Shown here in pieces: positions 35,201 through 43,623 of a stretch of 64,000 bases of DNA. The stretch lies in NCBI RefSeq assembly GCF_002966125.1, contig NZ_CP027062.1, positions 1,240,001-1,304,000 on the forward strand, in the 5' to 3' direction. This stretch comes from Pukyongia salina. Lineage in GTDB: Bacteria > Bacteroidota > Bacteroidia > Flavobacteriales > Flavobacteriaceae. The translations under genes and the position numbers were made by a program. Below the pieces are notes generated by a model, which ran no database searches, had not been told where the DNA came from, and saw only the letters and a program-made list of their open reading frames with translations. The number at the start of each line of letters is the position of its first letter. The first letter of the stretch is position 1.

Positions 35201-35395
35201 CTGAACAGCCTGGTAAGTATGGACGATTTTCCACCTACCCAACAGGACGTGGCCGTTAAGGACGAGCTCACTGCCAAGATCAATGCCCAATTGGTGAAAT
35301 TCGACAAGCTGGTCTCTGAAGAAATAGCAGAATTTAATAGACAGTTCAACAGCAAAAACCTGAATTATCTGTTTGTTGAAGACGAAAAGGAATAG
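32288..35395 (+). CDS. Secreted Asp-box (BNR/VPS10-like) beta-propeller protein
   Basis: 1035 residues. Signal peptide (1-27, LLFLFFFFGILTENLPAQ). At least seven Asp-box repeats S-x-D-x-G-x-T/S-W are visible: STDGGKSWRK, STDSGESWKE, SEDGGETWKL, YDGGETWSTY, TNEGESWKVI, SRNGGSTWENV and TNDYGKTWKKI. These build large propellers as in sortilin/VPS10 and sialidase-like proteins. The last ~150 residues are Lys/Glu-rich helices likely to form a coiled coil. Often annotated as glycosyl hydrolase, but no catalytic residues can be assigned; binding of peptides or glycans is equally likely. It ends in the same TAGTG that starts hemJ. Confidence 0.85.
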   Translation: MSLYHPKLKLLFLFFFFGILTENLPAQTYETSLYDALEYRLIGPFRGGRSAAVTGVPGKPNLFYFGATGGGVWRTTDGGRHWQNISDGYFGGSIGAIEVAQGDPNVIYVGGGEKTVRGNVSSGYGIWKTEDAGKTWVQSGLEKARHIPRIAVHPKDHQIVYAAVLGNIYKPTPDRGVYKSTDGGKSWRKTLFANEDAGAVDLIMDPNNPRILYASTWNVRRTPYSLSSGGDGSALWKSTDSGESWKEISKNEGFPTDTLGIIGVTVSPVNSDRVWAIVENKEKGGVYRSEDGGETWKLVNSERKLRQRAWYYTRIYADPKDEDVMYVLNVRYHKSTDGGKTYETYNAPHGDHHDLWIAPENPMRMIIGDDGGAQVTYDGGETWSTYYNQPTSQFYRVTTDNSFPYRIYAAQQDNSTVRIAHRNESRSIDEDDWESTAGGESAHIAVDPENNEIVYGGSYDGFLTRYNHDNGTVRSVSVWPDNPMGHGAEAMKYRFQWNFPIFFSPHDPNKLYTASNHLHVTTNEGESWKVISPDLTRNDPTKLGSSGGPITQDNTSVEYYCTIFAAAESPVTPGLLWTGSDDGLVHVSRNGGSTWENVTPKGMPEWMMINSVEPSVYDPATCYIAGTKYKSGDFAPYLYKTNDYGKTWKKITNGIPSEHFTRVLREDPKRKGILYAGTETGMYISFDDGASWSSFQLNLPIVPITDLALKDNNLIVATQGRSLWIIDDLTVLHQLAAAKNKENFLYKPKDTYRMGGNSRSGSLTSGTNHPAGVMTYFYVKDPEEKEIRLSYLNSKGDTLKTFSTKDKKDKLKVKKGANFHTWNLEGKGAEKLDGMILWWASTDAPKAVPGQYKVVLEIEDESFSQPFTVLADKNAETDAAGMQRQFDFITDINETVDKAHKSIKKIRNINKQLSAFQKQYKDNEEVKELVEKAKTLSENFSEIEKALYQTKNKSGQDPLNFPIKLTNKLAHLNSLVSMDDFPPTQQDVAVKDELTAKINAQLVKFDKLVSEEIAEFNRQFNSKNLNYLFVEDEKE

Positions 35396-35928
35396 TGGAA
35401 TATAATTATATAAAATCCTTACATCTCATCTTTGTGATCACCTGGTTTGCAGGTCTGTTCTACATAGTTCGCCTTTTTGTATACCAGATCGAAGCCTCCC
35501 AAAAGCCTTCACCCGATAAGGAAATAATAGGTGAGCAGCTAAAACTTATGGCGCGACGCCTGTGGTTTATCATTAGCTGGCCATCTATGATACTGGCTAC
35601 CGGCTTTGCTGTCTGGTTGTTAGTACTTAGACCTTTCTACATCTCGGATGCATGGATGCAGGTGAAACTGGGGTTTGTGGTCCTGCTTATAATTTACCAC
35701 ATAAAATGTCATCTCATCTTCAAAGACCTCCAGCGCGATAAGGTAACTTATTCATCTAATTTTATGCGAATATTCAACGAAGGAGCTACGATAATTTTAT
35801 TTGCCGTGGTTTTTTTGGTGATTCTGAAAAATGCCATAAACTGGATCTACGGCACCATTGGACTCATTCTCTTTGCAGTTATCATTATGCTGGGCTTTAA
35901 ACTGTATAAACGAATTCGGGAAAAGTAA
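35395..35928 (+). CDS. hemJ: Protoporphyrinogen IX oxidase HemJ-type membrane protein
   Basis: 177 residues with about four membrane spans. His10 in IKSLHLIFVITWFAG, and the segment WMQVKLGFVVLLIIYHIKC (Lys91) before the last spans, match the HemJ (UPF0093) family, which oxidises protoporphyrinogen IX in bacteria lacking HemG/HemY. It starts at GTG overlapping the preceding TAG (TAGTG), so it depends on translation of the propeller gene. It supplies the step missing from the heme cluster 6 kb away. Confidence 0.88.
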   Translation: MEYNYIKSLHLIFVITWFAGLFYIVRLFVYQIEASQKPSPDKEIIGEQLKLMARRLWFIISWPSMILATGFAVWLLVLRPFYISDAWMQVKLGFVVLLIIYHIKCHLIFKDLQRDKVTYSSNFMRIFNEGATIILFAVVFLVILKNAINWIYGTIGLILFAVIIMLGFKLYKRIREK

Positions 35929-35975
35929 CAGAAGCAGTTCGCGGGTACCCCAACTGCTTCAAATTGGTTTGATTA

Positions 35976-37463
35976 TTGCTATCTTCACTAAAAAATACAA
36001 GCTTGGCTTTTTACAAACGCTCACTTCGAAACCGGATCTTCTTTTCAATGATAGCCCTAATACTGCTGGCATCGGTGTTGATCGCTATAGTGACTATATT
36101 TCAGTACAGGGAAGAGGCTGTAGATTATCACAGGGAACGGCTGCAAAGAAAAGAAGCCAATATTAGGGAAAACATCGATTATGTGCTTCGGAATACAACC
36201 TACCCGGTTGAAACCGACAAAGTACCTCTAATTTTTAAGGAGAAGATCTACGAACTTAAAGACATTCATAAGCTTGAGATCTACCTTTACGACCTGGAAG
36301 GCGGCTTACTGAAATCGTCTAAAGCATCTTTTTTCAGGGACACAACAAACACTCGTGTTCCCGAGTATGTCCTCAAAGAGCTGGAATCGCGTTCCAACAA
36401 AACCTATATAGAACAATTTACAGAAGACGGACAGCACTACCAGTCGTCTTATAGCATTATTACCGACCAGTATTTTAAACCCCTGGCCATTTTATACCTG
36501 CCTTATATAGAGGATGATGGCTTTATTAACAGAGAACTGAAGGAAAGCCTTTCCAGATTAGGCCTTGCGTACTTCGTTATGCTCCTTATTGCTATCGCCC
36601 TGGCGTATTTCCTCTCAAAATATATCACACGTTCCCTCAATGATGTGAGTGAAAAGATAACCGAAACACGGCTTAATAAGCGAAATAAAAAGATCGAGGT
36701 GGACAAGAGAACCACCGAAGAGATCTCCACTCTTGTAAAGGCGTATAACGGGATGATCGATGAACTGGAAAGCAGTGCTGCGCAACTGGCGGCCAACGAA
36801 AGAGAGGCAGCATGGAGAGAAATGGCAAAACAGGTGGCTCATGAGATCAAAAATCCCCTTACGCCTATGCGGTTAACTGTGCAAAGTTTTCAGCGGAATT
36901 TCGATCCTGAGGATCCGGATGTGCATACTAAACTTGAAGAATACAGTAATACACTTATACAGCAGATAGATACAATGAGTTCCATAGCGTCTGCCTTCTC
37001 TACTTACGCTAAAATGCCGGCTCAACAGGACGAAACCCTCAATGTGGTACAGATCACAAAACTGGCACTGGATATTTTTAACGAAGATTATATCTACTTT
37101 TTCCCTGAGGAGAAAGAATTGATCGCCCGTTTCGATCGAACGCAGCTTATACGGGTGGTTACTAATCTCATAAAGAACAGTATTCAGGCTATAGAGCAGG
37201 GAGAAATCGATGAGCCTCGAATTGAGGTGAAAGTTTTTGCCGAAGCCAATAATGCGGTCATTACCGTAACCGATAATGGCGTGGGAGTTTCTGAAGAAAA
37301 CATCGACAAGGTTTTCGAGCCTAAATTTACCACCAAAACCAGTGGCATGGGTCTGGGACTGGCGATGGTGAAGAAGATCGTAGAAACCTACAACGGAAAG
37401 ATCACCTTCGTTTCTAAAGTACATGAAAGCACCACATTTAAGGTGACATTTCCCAGAACGTAA
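35976..37463 (+). CDS. NtrY-like membrane sensor histidine kinase
   Basis: About 495 residues. The start is uncertain: TTG at 35976 gives LAFYKRSLRNRIFFSMIALI before span 1, whereas the first in-frame ATG (36048) would fall inside that span. A periplasmic sensor of about 140 residues, a second span (LGLAYFVMLLIAIALAYFLS), a HAMP-like linker, and a HisKA domain with His in KQVAHEIKNPLTPMRLTVQ follow. The ATPase domain has VVTNLIKNSIQAIEQG, TDNGVGV and GMGLGLAMVKK. No response regulator is adjacent. Confidence 0.92.
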   Translation: MLSSLKNTSLAFYKRSLRNRIFFSMIALILLASVLIAIVTIFQYREEAVDYHRERLQRKEANIRENIDYVLRNTTYPVETDKVPLIFKEKIYELKDIHKLEIYLYDLEGGLLKSSKASFFRDTTNTRVPEYVLKELESRSNKTYIEQFTEDGQHYQSSYSIITDQYFKPLAILYLPYIEDDGFINRELKESLSRLGLAYFVMLLIAIALAYFLSKYITRSLNDVSEKITETRLNKRNKKIEVDKRTTEEISTLVKAYNGMIDELESSAAQLAANEREAAWREMAKQVAHEIKNPLTPMRLTVQSFQRNFDPEDPDVHTKLEEYSNTLIQQIDTMSSIASAFSTYAKMPAQQDETLNVVQITKLALDIFNEDYIYFFPEEKELIARFDRTQLIRVVTNLIKNSIQAIEQGEIDEPRIEVKVFAEANNAVITVTDNGVGVSEENIDKVFEPKFTTKTSGMGLGLAMVKKIVETYNGKITFVSKVHESTTFKVTFPRT

Positions 37464-37519
37464 ACGGGATTTTCGTATTTTTATATCCTACATATCCCCA
37501 AAACCTAACACTATTCACA

Positions 37520-38302
37520 ATGAAATACGAAAATGTACTTACGCATTCCGATAACGGGATCACCACAATTACTATTAACAGACCTTCTAAATTAAACGCC
37601 CTGAACAAAGCCACAATCAAAGAGCTGCATGAGGCGTTTAAAGAAGCGGACATTGATAAGTCCACCAGGGTTATCCTGGTAACCGGAAGCGGCGAAAAGG
37701 CCTTCGTTGCCGGCGCCGATATCAGCGAGTTTGCAGATTATTCTGTTTCCCAGGGAGCAGAACTCGCCTCCCAGGGGCAGGCGCTACTATTCGATTTTGT
37801 AGCGCATTTATCTACCCCTGTAATTGCCGCTATCAACGGTTTTGCGCTGGGAGGGGGCCTTGAACTGGCCATGTCTGCCCATTTCCGAATTGCCAGCGAG
37901 AATGCCAAAATGGGATTACCGGAGGTTTCTTTGGGGGTTATCCCGGGTTATGGAGGGACACAGCGACTTCCACAGCTTGTTGGCAAAGGCCGGGCCTTCG
38001 AAATGATCATGACCGCAGGAATGATTAGTGCCGAACAGGCTCTTCAGTACGGGCTGGTAAATCATGTTACTACCCTGGAAGATCTAATGCCCTTAACCGA
38101 AAAGATCGCCGAAAAGATCGCAAATAATTCTTCGGTGGCAATTTCAGCAGCCATTACGGCTATCAATGCAGGATACGAAGATGGCGAGAATGGTTATGAT
38201 GAAGAGATCACCCAGTTTGGTAAATGTTTTGGAACTGCCGATTTCCATGAAGGTACCCAGGCATTTCTTGAAAAAAGAAAGGCAAATTTCCCGGGCAAAT
38301 AG
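37520..38302 (+). CDS. Enoyl-CoA hydratase/isomerase family protein
   Basis: 260 residues, crotonase fold. Oxyanion-hole segments EKAFVAGADISEFA and NGFALGGGLELAMSAHFRIA; catalytic glutamates lie in GGGLELA and GLPEVSLGVIPGYGG, where both hydratase glutamates appear present. It hydrates trans-2-enoyl-CoA in fatty-acid or short-chain acyl-CoA breakdown. It ends before a strong terminator. Confidence 0.94.
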   Translation: MKYENVLTHSDNGITTITINRPSKLNALNKATIKELHEAFKEADIDKSTRVILVTGSGEKAFVAGADISEFADYSVSQGAELASQGQALLFDFVAHLSTPVIAAINGFALGGGLELAMSAHFRIASENAKMGLPEVSLGVIPGYGGTQRLPQLVGKGRAFEMIMTAGMISAEQALQYGLVNHVTTLEDLMPLTEKIAEKIANNSSVAISAAITAINAGYEDGENGYDEEITQFGKCFGTADFHEGTQAFLEKRKANFPGK

Positions 38303-38344
38303 GAAATAGTCCGAATCGAATAGGAAATAATCCAATAAATATTT

Positions 38345-38382
38345 AACTTTGAGGTTCTCCACAAGAATCTCAAAGTTTTTTT
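38345..38382 (+). terminator. Strong terminator of the enoyl-CoA hydratase gene, ending at the next ATG
   Basis: Stem AACTTTGAGGTTCT (38345-38358) / AGAATCTCAAAGTT (38364-38377), one G-T wobble, a 5-nt loop, and then a T-run that reaches the radical SAM ATG at 38383. A TAACTTTG -7-like box (38344-38351) lies within the 5' arm. Confidence 0.85.
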
Positions 38383-39450
38383 ATGTCCCAACCCATTAAA
38401 GGCCGTGGCGCTCAGCGTAAGGTTCACAATCGTTTTTTTGAATTAGAGCATGAGTTTCGTGCAGATTTTCTTAATTATTGCACGCAGGAAGGAGAAGAAC
38501 ATGAGTCTAACCAAACACGTTATATAGAGGTCTTCCCAAAAACCTTTGTAAACAAAGTGGTGAGTCCGGATGTTCGGATGGAGTTTTCGGCCAACCCATA
38601 TCAGGGCTGCGAACACGGTTGTGTGTATTGTTATGCCCGAAATTCGCACGAATACTGGGGTTATGGTGCCGGGGTAGATTTTGAACGAAACATCCTTATA
38701 AAGCGTGATGCTCCCAAGTTACTCGAGCAAACGCTTCAGAAAAAATCCTGGAAGGGCAACACCATTGTTTTCTCCGGAAACACAGACTGTTATCAACCTG
38801 TAGAACGAAAGCTCAAAATTACCCGGGCCTGCCTTGAGGTCATGTTGAAATGGAAACATCCCACTGGAATTATAACCAAGAACTCTCTTATATTAAGAGA
38901 TCTTGACATCCTGATGGAAATGGCAAAATTCAATACCATTGCAGTAAATGTTTCAATTAATACACTTAGCGAAAAGACGCGCCGGCTCCTGGAGCCCAGA
39001 ACTGCCAGCATAAAGCAGCGATTAAAGACCGTTGAAATTCTTTCTGAAAAAGGGATCCCTGTGAATGTAATGATCGCTCCGGTTATACCCTCTCTTAATA
39101 GTCATGAAGTGTTACCCATTATTAAAAAAGTATCTCAATTGGGCGCAGTGAGTGTAGCACATACAGTAGTCCGCTTAAACGGACAGATAGCCTTATTATT
39201 TGAGGACTGGGCCAGAAAGACCATCCCTCATCGAGCCGACAGAATATTAAACCAGATAGCTCAGTGCCACGGTGGAAACTTAAACGACAGTAATTGGGGC
39301 CGCAGGATGAGAGGGGAGGGAACGATCGCGAAACAAATTTCAGATTCGGTAAAGCTGGGCAAGAAAAAATACCTCACAGGCAGAGGGATGCCCCAATTGG
39401 ATAAGACACACTATCTTCAGCTAAAAGATCCGCAAATGAGACTTTTCTAA
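38383..39450 (+). CDS. PA0069/SplB-like radical SAM protein
   Basis: 355 residues. The radical SAM 4Fe-4S motif is CEHGCVYCYAR (CxxxCxxC) within SANPYQGCEHGCVYCYARNS. The remaining barrel follows (VFSGNTDCYQPVERKLKITR; GIITKNSLILRDLDILMEM). It belongs to the family annotated as PA0069-like or spore-photoproduct-lyase-like; biochemistry unknown, with DNA repair sometimes suggested. The ATG directly follows the T-run of the preceding terminator, leaving no room for a separate ribosome-binding site. Confidence 0.88.
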   Translation: MSQPIKGRGAQRKVHNRFFELEHEFRADFLNYCTQEGEEHESNQTRYIEVFPKTFVNKVVSPDVRMEFSANPYQGCEHGCVYCYARNSHEYWGYGAGVDFERNILIKRDAPKLLEQTLQKKSWKGNTIVFSGNTDCYQPVERKLKITRACLEVMLKWKHPTGIITKNSLILRDLDILMEMAKFNTIAVNVSINTLSEKTRRLLEPRTASIKQRLKTVEILSEKGIPVNVMIAPVIPSLNSHEVLPIIKKVSQLGAVSVAHTVVRLNGQIALLFEDWARKTIPHRADRILNQIAQCHGGNLNDSNWGRRMRGEGTIAKQISDSVKLGKKKYLTGRGMPQLDKTHYLQLKDPQMRLF

Positions 39451-39524
39451 GTTTTAAGGCGGTGTTAATTTGTTTCAGTAATAAAATAGAATAGCTATCT
39501 TGGAATTGAGATCAATAAAGAACA

Positions 39525-41249
39525 ATGAAGAAGGTCCTATTAATTTTAATTTATATCTGTGTTAGTAGTGTTTACTCCCAGGATGCGAATCTGAAGGAAG
39601 AAACAAGTGCAAATAATATTGATAATCTTGTCTATGGCGTTGTGTATAACGAAGCTGGGCCAATACAAGGTGCGATGGTTAGGATTAAAGACACTTTTGA
39701 AGAGACCCGGACTGCGGCAAATGGTATGTACAGGATCCTGGCTTCAAAAGGAGATATTCTAGAGATCAGGGCGCTTGGTATGCTTATAAAGGATACCATG
39801 GTGCAGGATACCAGGAAGATCCACATACCCCTGGAACCGGATGGAGAATTACTGGAAACCATTAGAATATTAGCAAAAAAAGGCGAAAAAGAAACGGTTA
39901 ATACTGCTTTTGGTGAAAAGAAAAAAGCAGCAGTAGGTTATTCTACGAGAAATACCATTAATAGGGAAGAAATACGAAGCGACCAATTGGAACTATGGCA
40001 GATCTTACAGAAAATGCCTGGGGTGGTGGTGGAAAATCCGGGAGGGCCTAATCCCTTGTATAAACTTCGACGGACGATGGAGATCACCATCCACGGAACC
40101 ACCTACCCCGTACTCGTGGTGAATGGGATGTTGTTCGAACAAAACGGACAACAACCTTATGTGAACGTGCAGCAAATTAAAAGTATCAAAGTGCTAAACT
40201 CTCTCAATGCTACAGTTAAATATGGCCAGTTAGCTGCCTTTGGGGCTATAGTTATTGAAACAGATCAGGGACCGGAAAGAGAGTATATCGAGCAACCCCA
40301 GCTAAAACAGCTAAGTGGGAACGACTATAATGAAATGATAAGCACCCTGGCTGAAGCACGGGAAAAGTCTCCAAAACCCGAATATGTAGCCCAGCTAGAA
40401 AAAGCCAAAGATCTCGATGAGGCCAGACGCATTTATTTGGATTTGCTGAAACAGACAAAACCCAAGTCGGTGAGTTTTTATCTGGAAGCCGGCGATTATT
40501 TCAGGAAATGGGATCCCAAATTCGCCAATGAAGTTGTATCGAATATAGCCGAAATTGCCCCTACCAATGTAAAAGCCCTGAAGTCCTTAGCCTATACCTA
40601 CGAGGCCTATGGCAAAGATGAATTGGCAACCCCCATTTACGAACGAATTGTGAATCTGGCCCCTTCCGAAGTTCAGCCTTACCTGGATCTGGCCAGGAAT
40701 TATAAGCAGGTTGGCAACTATCAATTATCGGCTACTTTATATAAACAAATGGTGGCCAATAGTATTCCCAAAGTAGATTTTAACGAGGTGGGGGTGATCG
40801 TTTTTAACGAATTCAAACAACTTATAACCCTGCATAAATCGAAGATAAACTTTCAGGACATTCCCAACGAATTATTGCGGGTAGGATTTAAGAAGGATAT
40901 ACGTCTGGTTGTAGAATGGAACGACCCTCTCGCAGATTTCGAACTGCAGTTTATCACCCCTGGCAAAAAGTACTATCCGTACCTTCATAATCTGTATGGA
41001 GATCAGGATCGGTTACGACAGGAAATAGAACAGGGGTTTTCAATAAAGGAGTTCGACATTGAAGATGCCGATCGTGGCACCTGGATGATCAATTTAAAGT
41101 ATTCGGGTATACAAGATGAAATTAATCCAACCATGTTGAAATACACCTTATACAGAAATTATGGTTTACCCACCGAGGAACGTATCGTTAAGATCGTGAA
41201 ATTACAGGATCTAGAAGAGAAGGTCACCCTGGATTCTTTTGTGTATTAA
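39525..41249 (+). CDS. Secreted protein: carboxypeptidase-regulatory domain, TonB-plug-like domain, TPR
   Basis: 574 residues. Signal peptide (1-18, LLILIYICVSSVYSQ). Residues about 30-105 resemble a carboxypeptidase-like regulatory beta-sandwich (GVVYNEAGPIQGAMVRIKDT). About 150-245 resembles a TonB-receptor plug (LWQILQKMPGVVVENPGG; VLVVNGMLFEQNGQQPYVNV; IKVLNSLNATVKYG). TPR-like helices follow (about 330-430) and then a beta-rich end. There is no outer-membrane barrel, so it cannot be a receptor by itself. It could be a periplasmic or surface partner; function unknown. Confidence 0.8.
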   Translation: MKKVLLILIYICVSSVYSQDANLKEETSANNIDNLVYGVVYNEAGPIQGAMVRIKDTFEETRTAANGMYRILASKGDILEIRALGMLIKDTMVQDTRKIHIPLEPDGELLETIRILAKKGEKETVNTAFGEKKKAAVGYSTRNTINREEIRSDQLELWQILQKMPGVVVENPGGPNPLYKLRRTMEITIHGTTYPVLVVNGMLFEQNGQQPYVNVQQIKSIKVLNSLNATVKYGQLAAFGAIVIETDQGPEREYIEQPQLKQLSGNDYNEMISTLAEAREKSPKPEYVAQLEKAKDLDEARRIYLDLLKQTKPKSVSFYLEAGDYFRKWDPKFANEVVSNIAEIAPTNVKALKSLAYTYEAYGKDELATPIYERIVNLAPSEVQPYLDLARNYKQVGNYQLSATLYKQMVANSIPKVDFNEVGVIVFNEFKQLITLHKSKINFQDIPNELLRVGFKKDIRLVVEWNDPLADFELQFITPGKKYYPYLHNLYGDQDRLRQEIEQGFSIKEFDIEDADRGTWMINLKYSGIQDEINPTMLKYTLYRNYGLPTEERIVKIVKLQDLEEKVTLDSFVY

Positions 41250-41353
41250 TCATTTCAGAATTCTACTTTCCTAAACGAAACAACGGTTTCCCTCAATGTA
41301 TATTTTTTTCTAAATGTCCCGATAGTAGTTTCAGGGTATAAAAATCTGTACGC

Positions 41354-42211
41354 ATGAGAATTTATACCCTTGTCACATTTTTGTTCGTTTGTCTTTCGGT
41401 ATTCAGCCAGGAGGAGTTCGCCATTCGGGCCACCATTGTCGATGCAAATTCCGGCAAGCCTGTAGAGTATGTTAATATTGGTTTTGAAGGAAAGGGAATA
41501 GGCACAGTAAGTGCTTCCAACGGAAGTTTCTTTCTGAAACTAAATAATACTCTTATCTCCTTAGAGACCGACCTGGTTGTCTCTTCCATAGGTTATGTTA
41601 CAGAACGTATTCCTTTTAACGAATGGAAAGATTGGGGAGAGCCTGGAAAGTATATCTTGCTGCAACCTGAAACCACTACCCTGGATCCGGTAGTGATAGT
41701 GGCCGGGAAAAGAGAATATGAACGATTAGGCAGCGAAACATATTCGCTTAGTGAGTTGGGCTACTGGACCGAGAAGGATGCCCTGGGAGGGGAACTTGCC
41801 TCGAGGATAAGGATCGATAATGAGAGAACTCGGCTGCACGATCTTAAATTTCATGTGATCCGCAACGAGGCGGACAGTATTAAGTTGCGCATCAATATTT
41901 ACCGTTGCGAGAATAATATGCCCGGGGAGAATATCTTACGCACCAACATCTATCATACGATCAGGAAACCAAAAGGAATTGAGATTATACCCTTGAAGCA
42001 GCACAATATAGTTGTAGATAACGACATTGTGGTGGGGATCGAAATGATCGAATCCTACGGGGAGGAACTTTATCTGTCTGTTTCGGCAACTCCTTTTGGC
42101 GGCACAGCCTATCTAAGAGAAAGGAGTCAGTCTAACTGGGATGTACGATGGAATTTCGGACTCGCATTCGGGTTGTTGAGTTCGTACCCTATTACCCCAT
42201 CCAACCCCTGA
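41354..42211 (+). CDS. Secreted carboxypeptidase-like regulatory domain protein
   Basis: 285 residues. Signal peptide (1-18, ending FVCLSVFSQ). The N-terminal ~90 residues have the carboxypeptidase-regulatory fold (ATIVDANSGKPVEYVNIGFE). The rest is a beta-rich domain (RLHDLKFHVIRNEADSIKLR; NIYRCENNMPGENILRTNIY). Family members are common in Bacteroidota near TonB-type proteins. It lies 104 bp after the plug-TPR protein and may act with it. It converges on the acyltransferase with a 10-bp gap. Confidence 0.75.
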   Translation: MRIYTLVTFLFVCLSVFSQEEFAIRATIVDANSGKPVEYVNIGFEGKGIGTVSASNGSFFLKLNNTLISLETDLVVSSIGYVTERIPFNEWKDWGEPGKYILLQPETTTLDPVVIVAGKREYERLGSETYSLSELGYWTEKDALGGELASRIRIDNERTRLHDLKFHVIRNEADSIKLRINIYRCENNMPGENILRTNIYHTIRKPKGIEIIPLKQHNIVVDNDIVVGIEMIESYGEELYLSVSATPFGGTAYLRERSQSNWDVRWNFGLAFGLLSSYPITPSNP

Positions 42212-42221
42212 TTTTTGCGGT

Positions 42222-42971
42222 CTATTTAGGGATCTCTATTTCTGAAATGATCAATTGCTCAACTTTATCGATCAATGCCGAAGGATCATTTCCGGCAACC
42301 TGCAGTGGTGGATGCACTTTCATGATAAGATGAGTGCCTACTGGCATGGGAAACATCCCAAACTGTTGTAATTTCCATGAATTACTGATACTAATGGGTA
42401 ACACCCATGCATCTGGTGCGTGCTCCATTAGCGTGAGTAACCCCTTACGTTTAAAAGGCTTGGGGACTCCAGTCCTGCTTCGGGTACCCTCGGGAAATAT
42501 TACCACCGCTCTCTTATATTGCTGAATGTACTTTCCTATCTTTTCAATTTGTTCGGTGGCCTGTTTAGGGTTTTTCCGATCAATAAGTACGGAACCTCCA
42601 TATTTAAGATTGTAGGAAATGGTTGGGATCTTACTGCCTAGTTCGATCTTCGAAATAAATTTTGGATGTAGTTTCCGAAGAAACCAAATCATAGGCGGGA
42701 TATCCCACATACTTTGATGATTTGATGCAATGATCACTGGCACATTGTCTGGTAAAAACTCGGGGATGCGAATCGAATACCTGGTACCCAGAAGATGAAG
42801 CGACCTAACTACCAGCCAGTTAAAATAATCTACACTGTTCTTATGAGCCTGATACCCGAACACATTCAGGCAGAGCCGCTGAATGGGGTCGAAAAGGAGG
42901 AGTAGAAGCCCAAAGACCAGGTAAAAAACAACCGATAGAACGTAGCTTAAAATTTTTAATACGGGTTTCAC
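42222..42971 (-). CDS. plsC: 1-acyl-sn-glycerol-3-phosphate acyltransferase (PlsC family)
   Basis: 249 residues. N-terminal membrane span, then the HxxxxD motif NHQSMWD (His85, Asp90) and the substrate-binding FPEGTRSRTG. It acylates lysophosphatidate to phosphatidate at the inner membrane, or a related acyl acceptor. It lies downstream of the bacilliredoxin gene but past a strong terminator. Confidence 0.93.
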   Translation of the reverse strand: MKPVLKILSYVLSVVFYLVFGLLLLLFDPIQRLCLNVFGYQAHKNSVDYFNWLVVRSLHLLGTRYSIRIPEFLPDNVPVIIASNHQSMWDIPPMIWFLRKLHPKFISKIELGSKIPTISYNLKYGGSVLIDRKNPKQATEQIEKIGKYIQQYKRAVVIFPEGTRSRTGVPKPFKRKGLLTLMEHAPDAWVLPISISNSWKLQQFGMFPMPVGTHLIMKVHPPLQVAGNDPSALIDKVEQLIISEIEIPK

Positions 42972-42981
42972 ACTATAAAAA

Positions 42982-43014
42982 TAAAAAAACCGTTCGCAGC
43001 AGCCTGCGAACGGT
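42982..43014 (-). terminator. Rho-independent terminator of the bacilliredoxin gene
   Basis: On the minus strand, an 11-bp perfect stem ACCGTTCGCAG / CTGCGAACGGT with a 4-nt loop is followed by a T-run. Confidence 0.9.
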
Positions 43015-43040
43015 CTTTGGTTTTTTAGGCTTCGGAATTC

Positions 43041-43451
43041 TTAACAGAACTCGTTATAAGCGCCCATTAGATTTTCGGCTATTATGTCTGCCGAACGCCC
43101 TTCAATGTGATGACGCTCCAGCATATGTACTAATTCCCCGTTTTTGAACAACGCCATAGAGGGCGAACTAGGAGGAAATGGAACCATTTGTGCACGTGCA
43201 GCATCCACTGCCTCGGTTTCCATACCTGCAAATACGGTTACCAGGTGATCCGGTGTTTTCGCATTTTGCAAAGACATACGTGCTCCTGGCCTGGCGTTGG
43301 CGGCGGCACAACCACAAACCGAATTTACCACAACCAATGTGGTTCCTTCTTTTGCTAAAGCCTGCTCTACATCACCGGCCGTTTTAAGTTCGGTAAAACC
43401 AATACTCGTTAGGTCTTCGCGCATAGGTTTTACTAGTTCTTCTGGATACAT
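43041..43451 (-). CDS. Bacilliredoxin (BrxA/BrxB family)
   Basis: 136 residues. The thioredoxin-like active site is a Cys-Gly-Cys motif, NSVCGCAAANARPGAR (Cys46, Cys48). Members remove bacillithiol from S-bacillithiolated proteins in Firmicutes. Bacteroidota may use bacillithiol too, but no biosynthesis gene is in the window. It is monocistronic between its terminator and the divergent DnaJ-like gene. Confidence 0.92.
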   Translation of the reverse strand: MYPEELVKPMREDLTSIGFTELKTAGDVEQALAKEGTTLVVVNSVCGCAAANARPGARMSLQNAKTPDHLVTVFAGMETEAVDAARAQMVPFPPSSPSMALFKNGELVHMLERHHIEGRSADIIAENLMGAYNEFC

Positions 43452-43623
43452 AGGTATATTATTTAAGATGTAACAATTTTAATGCAAAGATAAGCAATTT
43501 AGTTCCTAAAACTATCACAAAACGGCAGGGTGGTTCGCCGGGAAATTTATAGTTTCGTTGTGTAACATCCTCCATGGACCGATTACTTATCTTTGTCACG
43601 AATTTATACACAGTTACCATTTC

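Noticed and set aside
32288-35395. Assignment as a sialidase or glycosyl hydrolase
   Set aside because: Asp-box repeats alone do not show catalysis; no catalytic residue set could be identified.
36873-37424. 183-codon minus-strand frame
   Set aside because: Antisense to the ATPase domain of the NtrY-like kinase; no recognisable domain.
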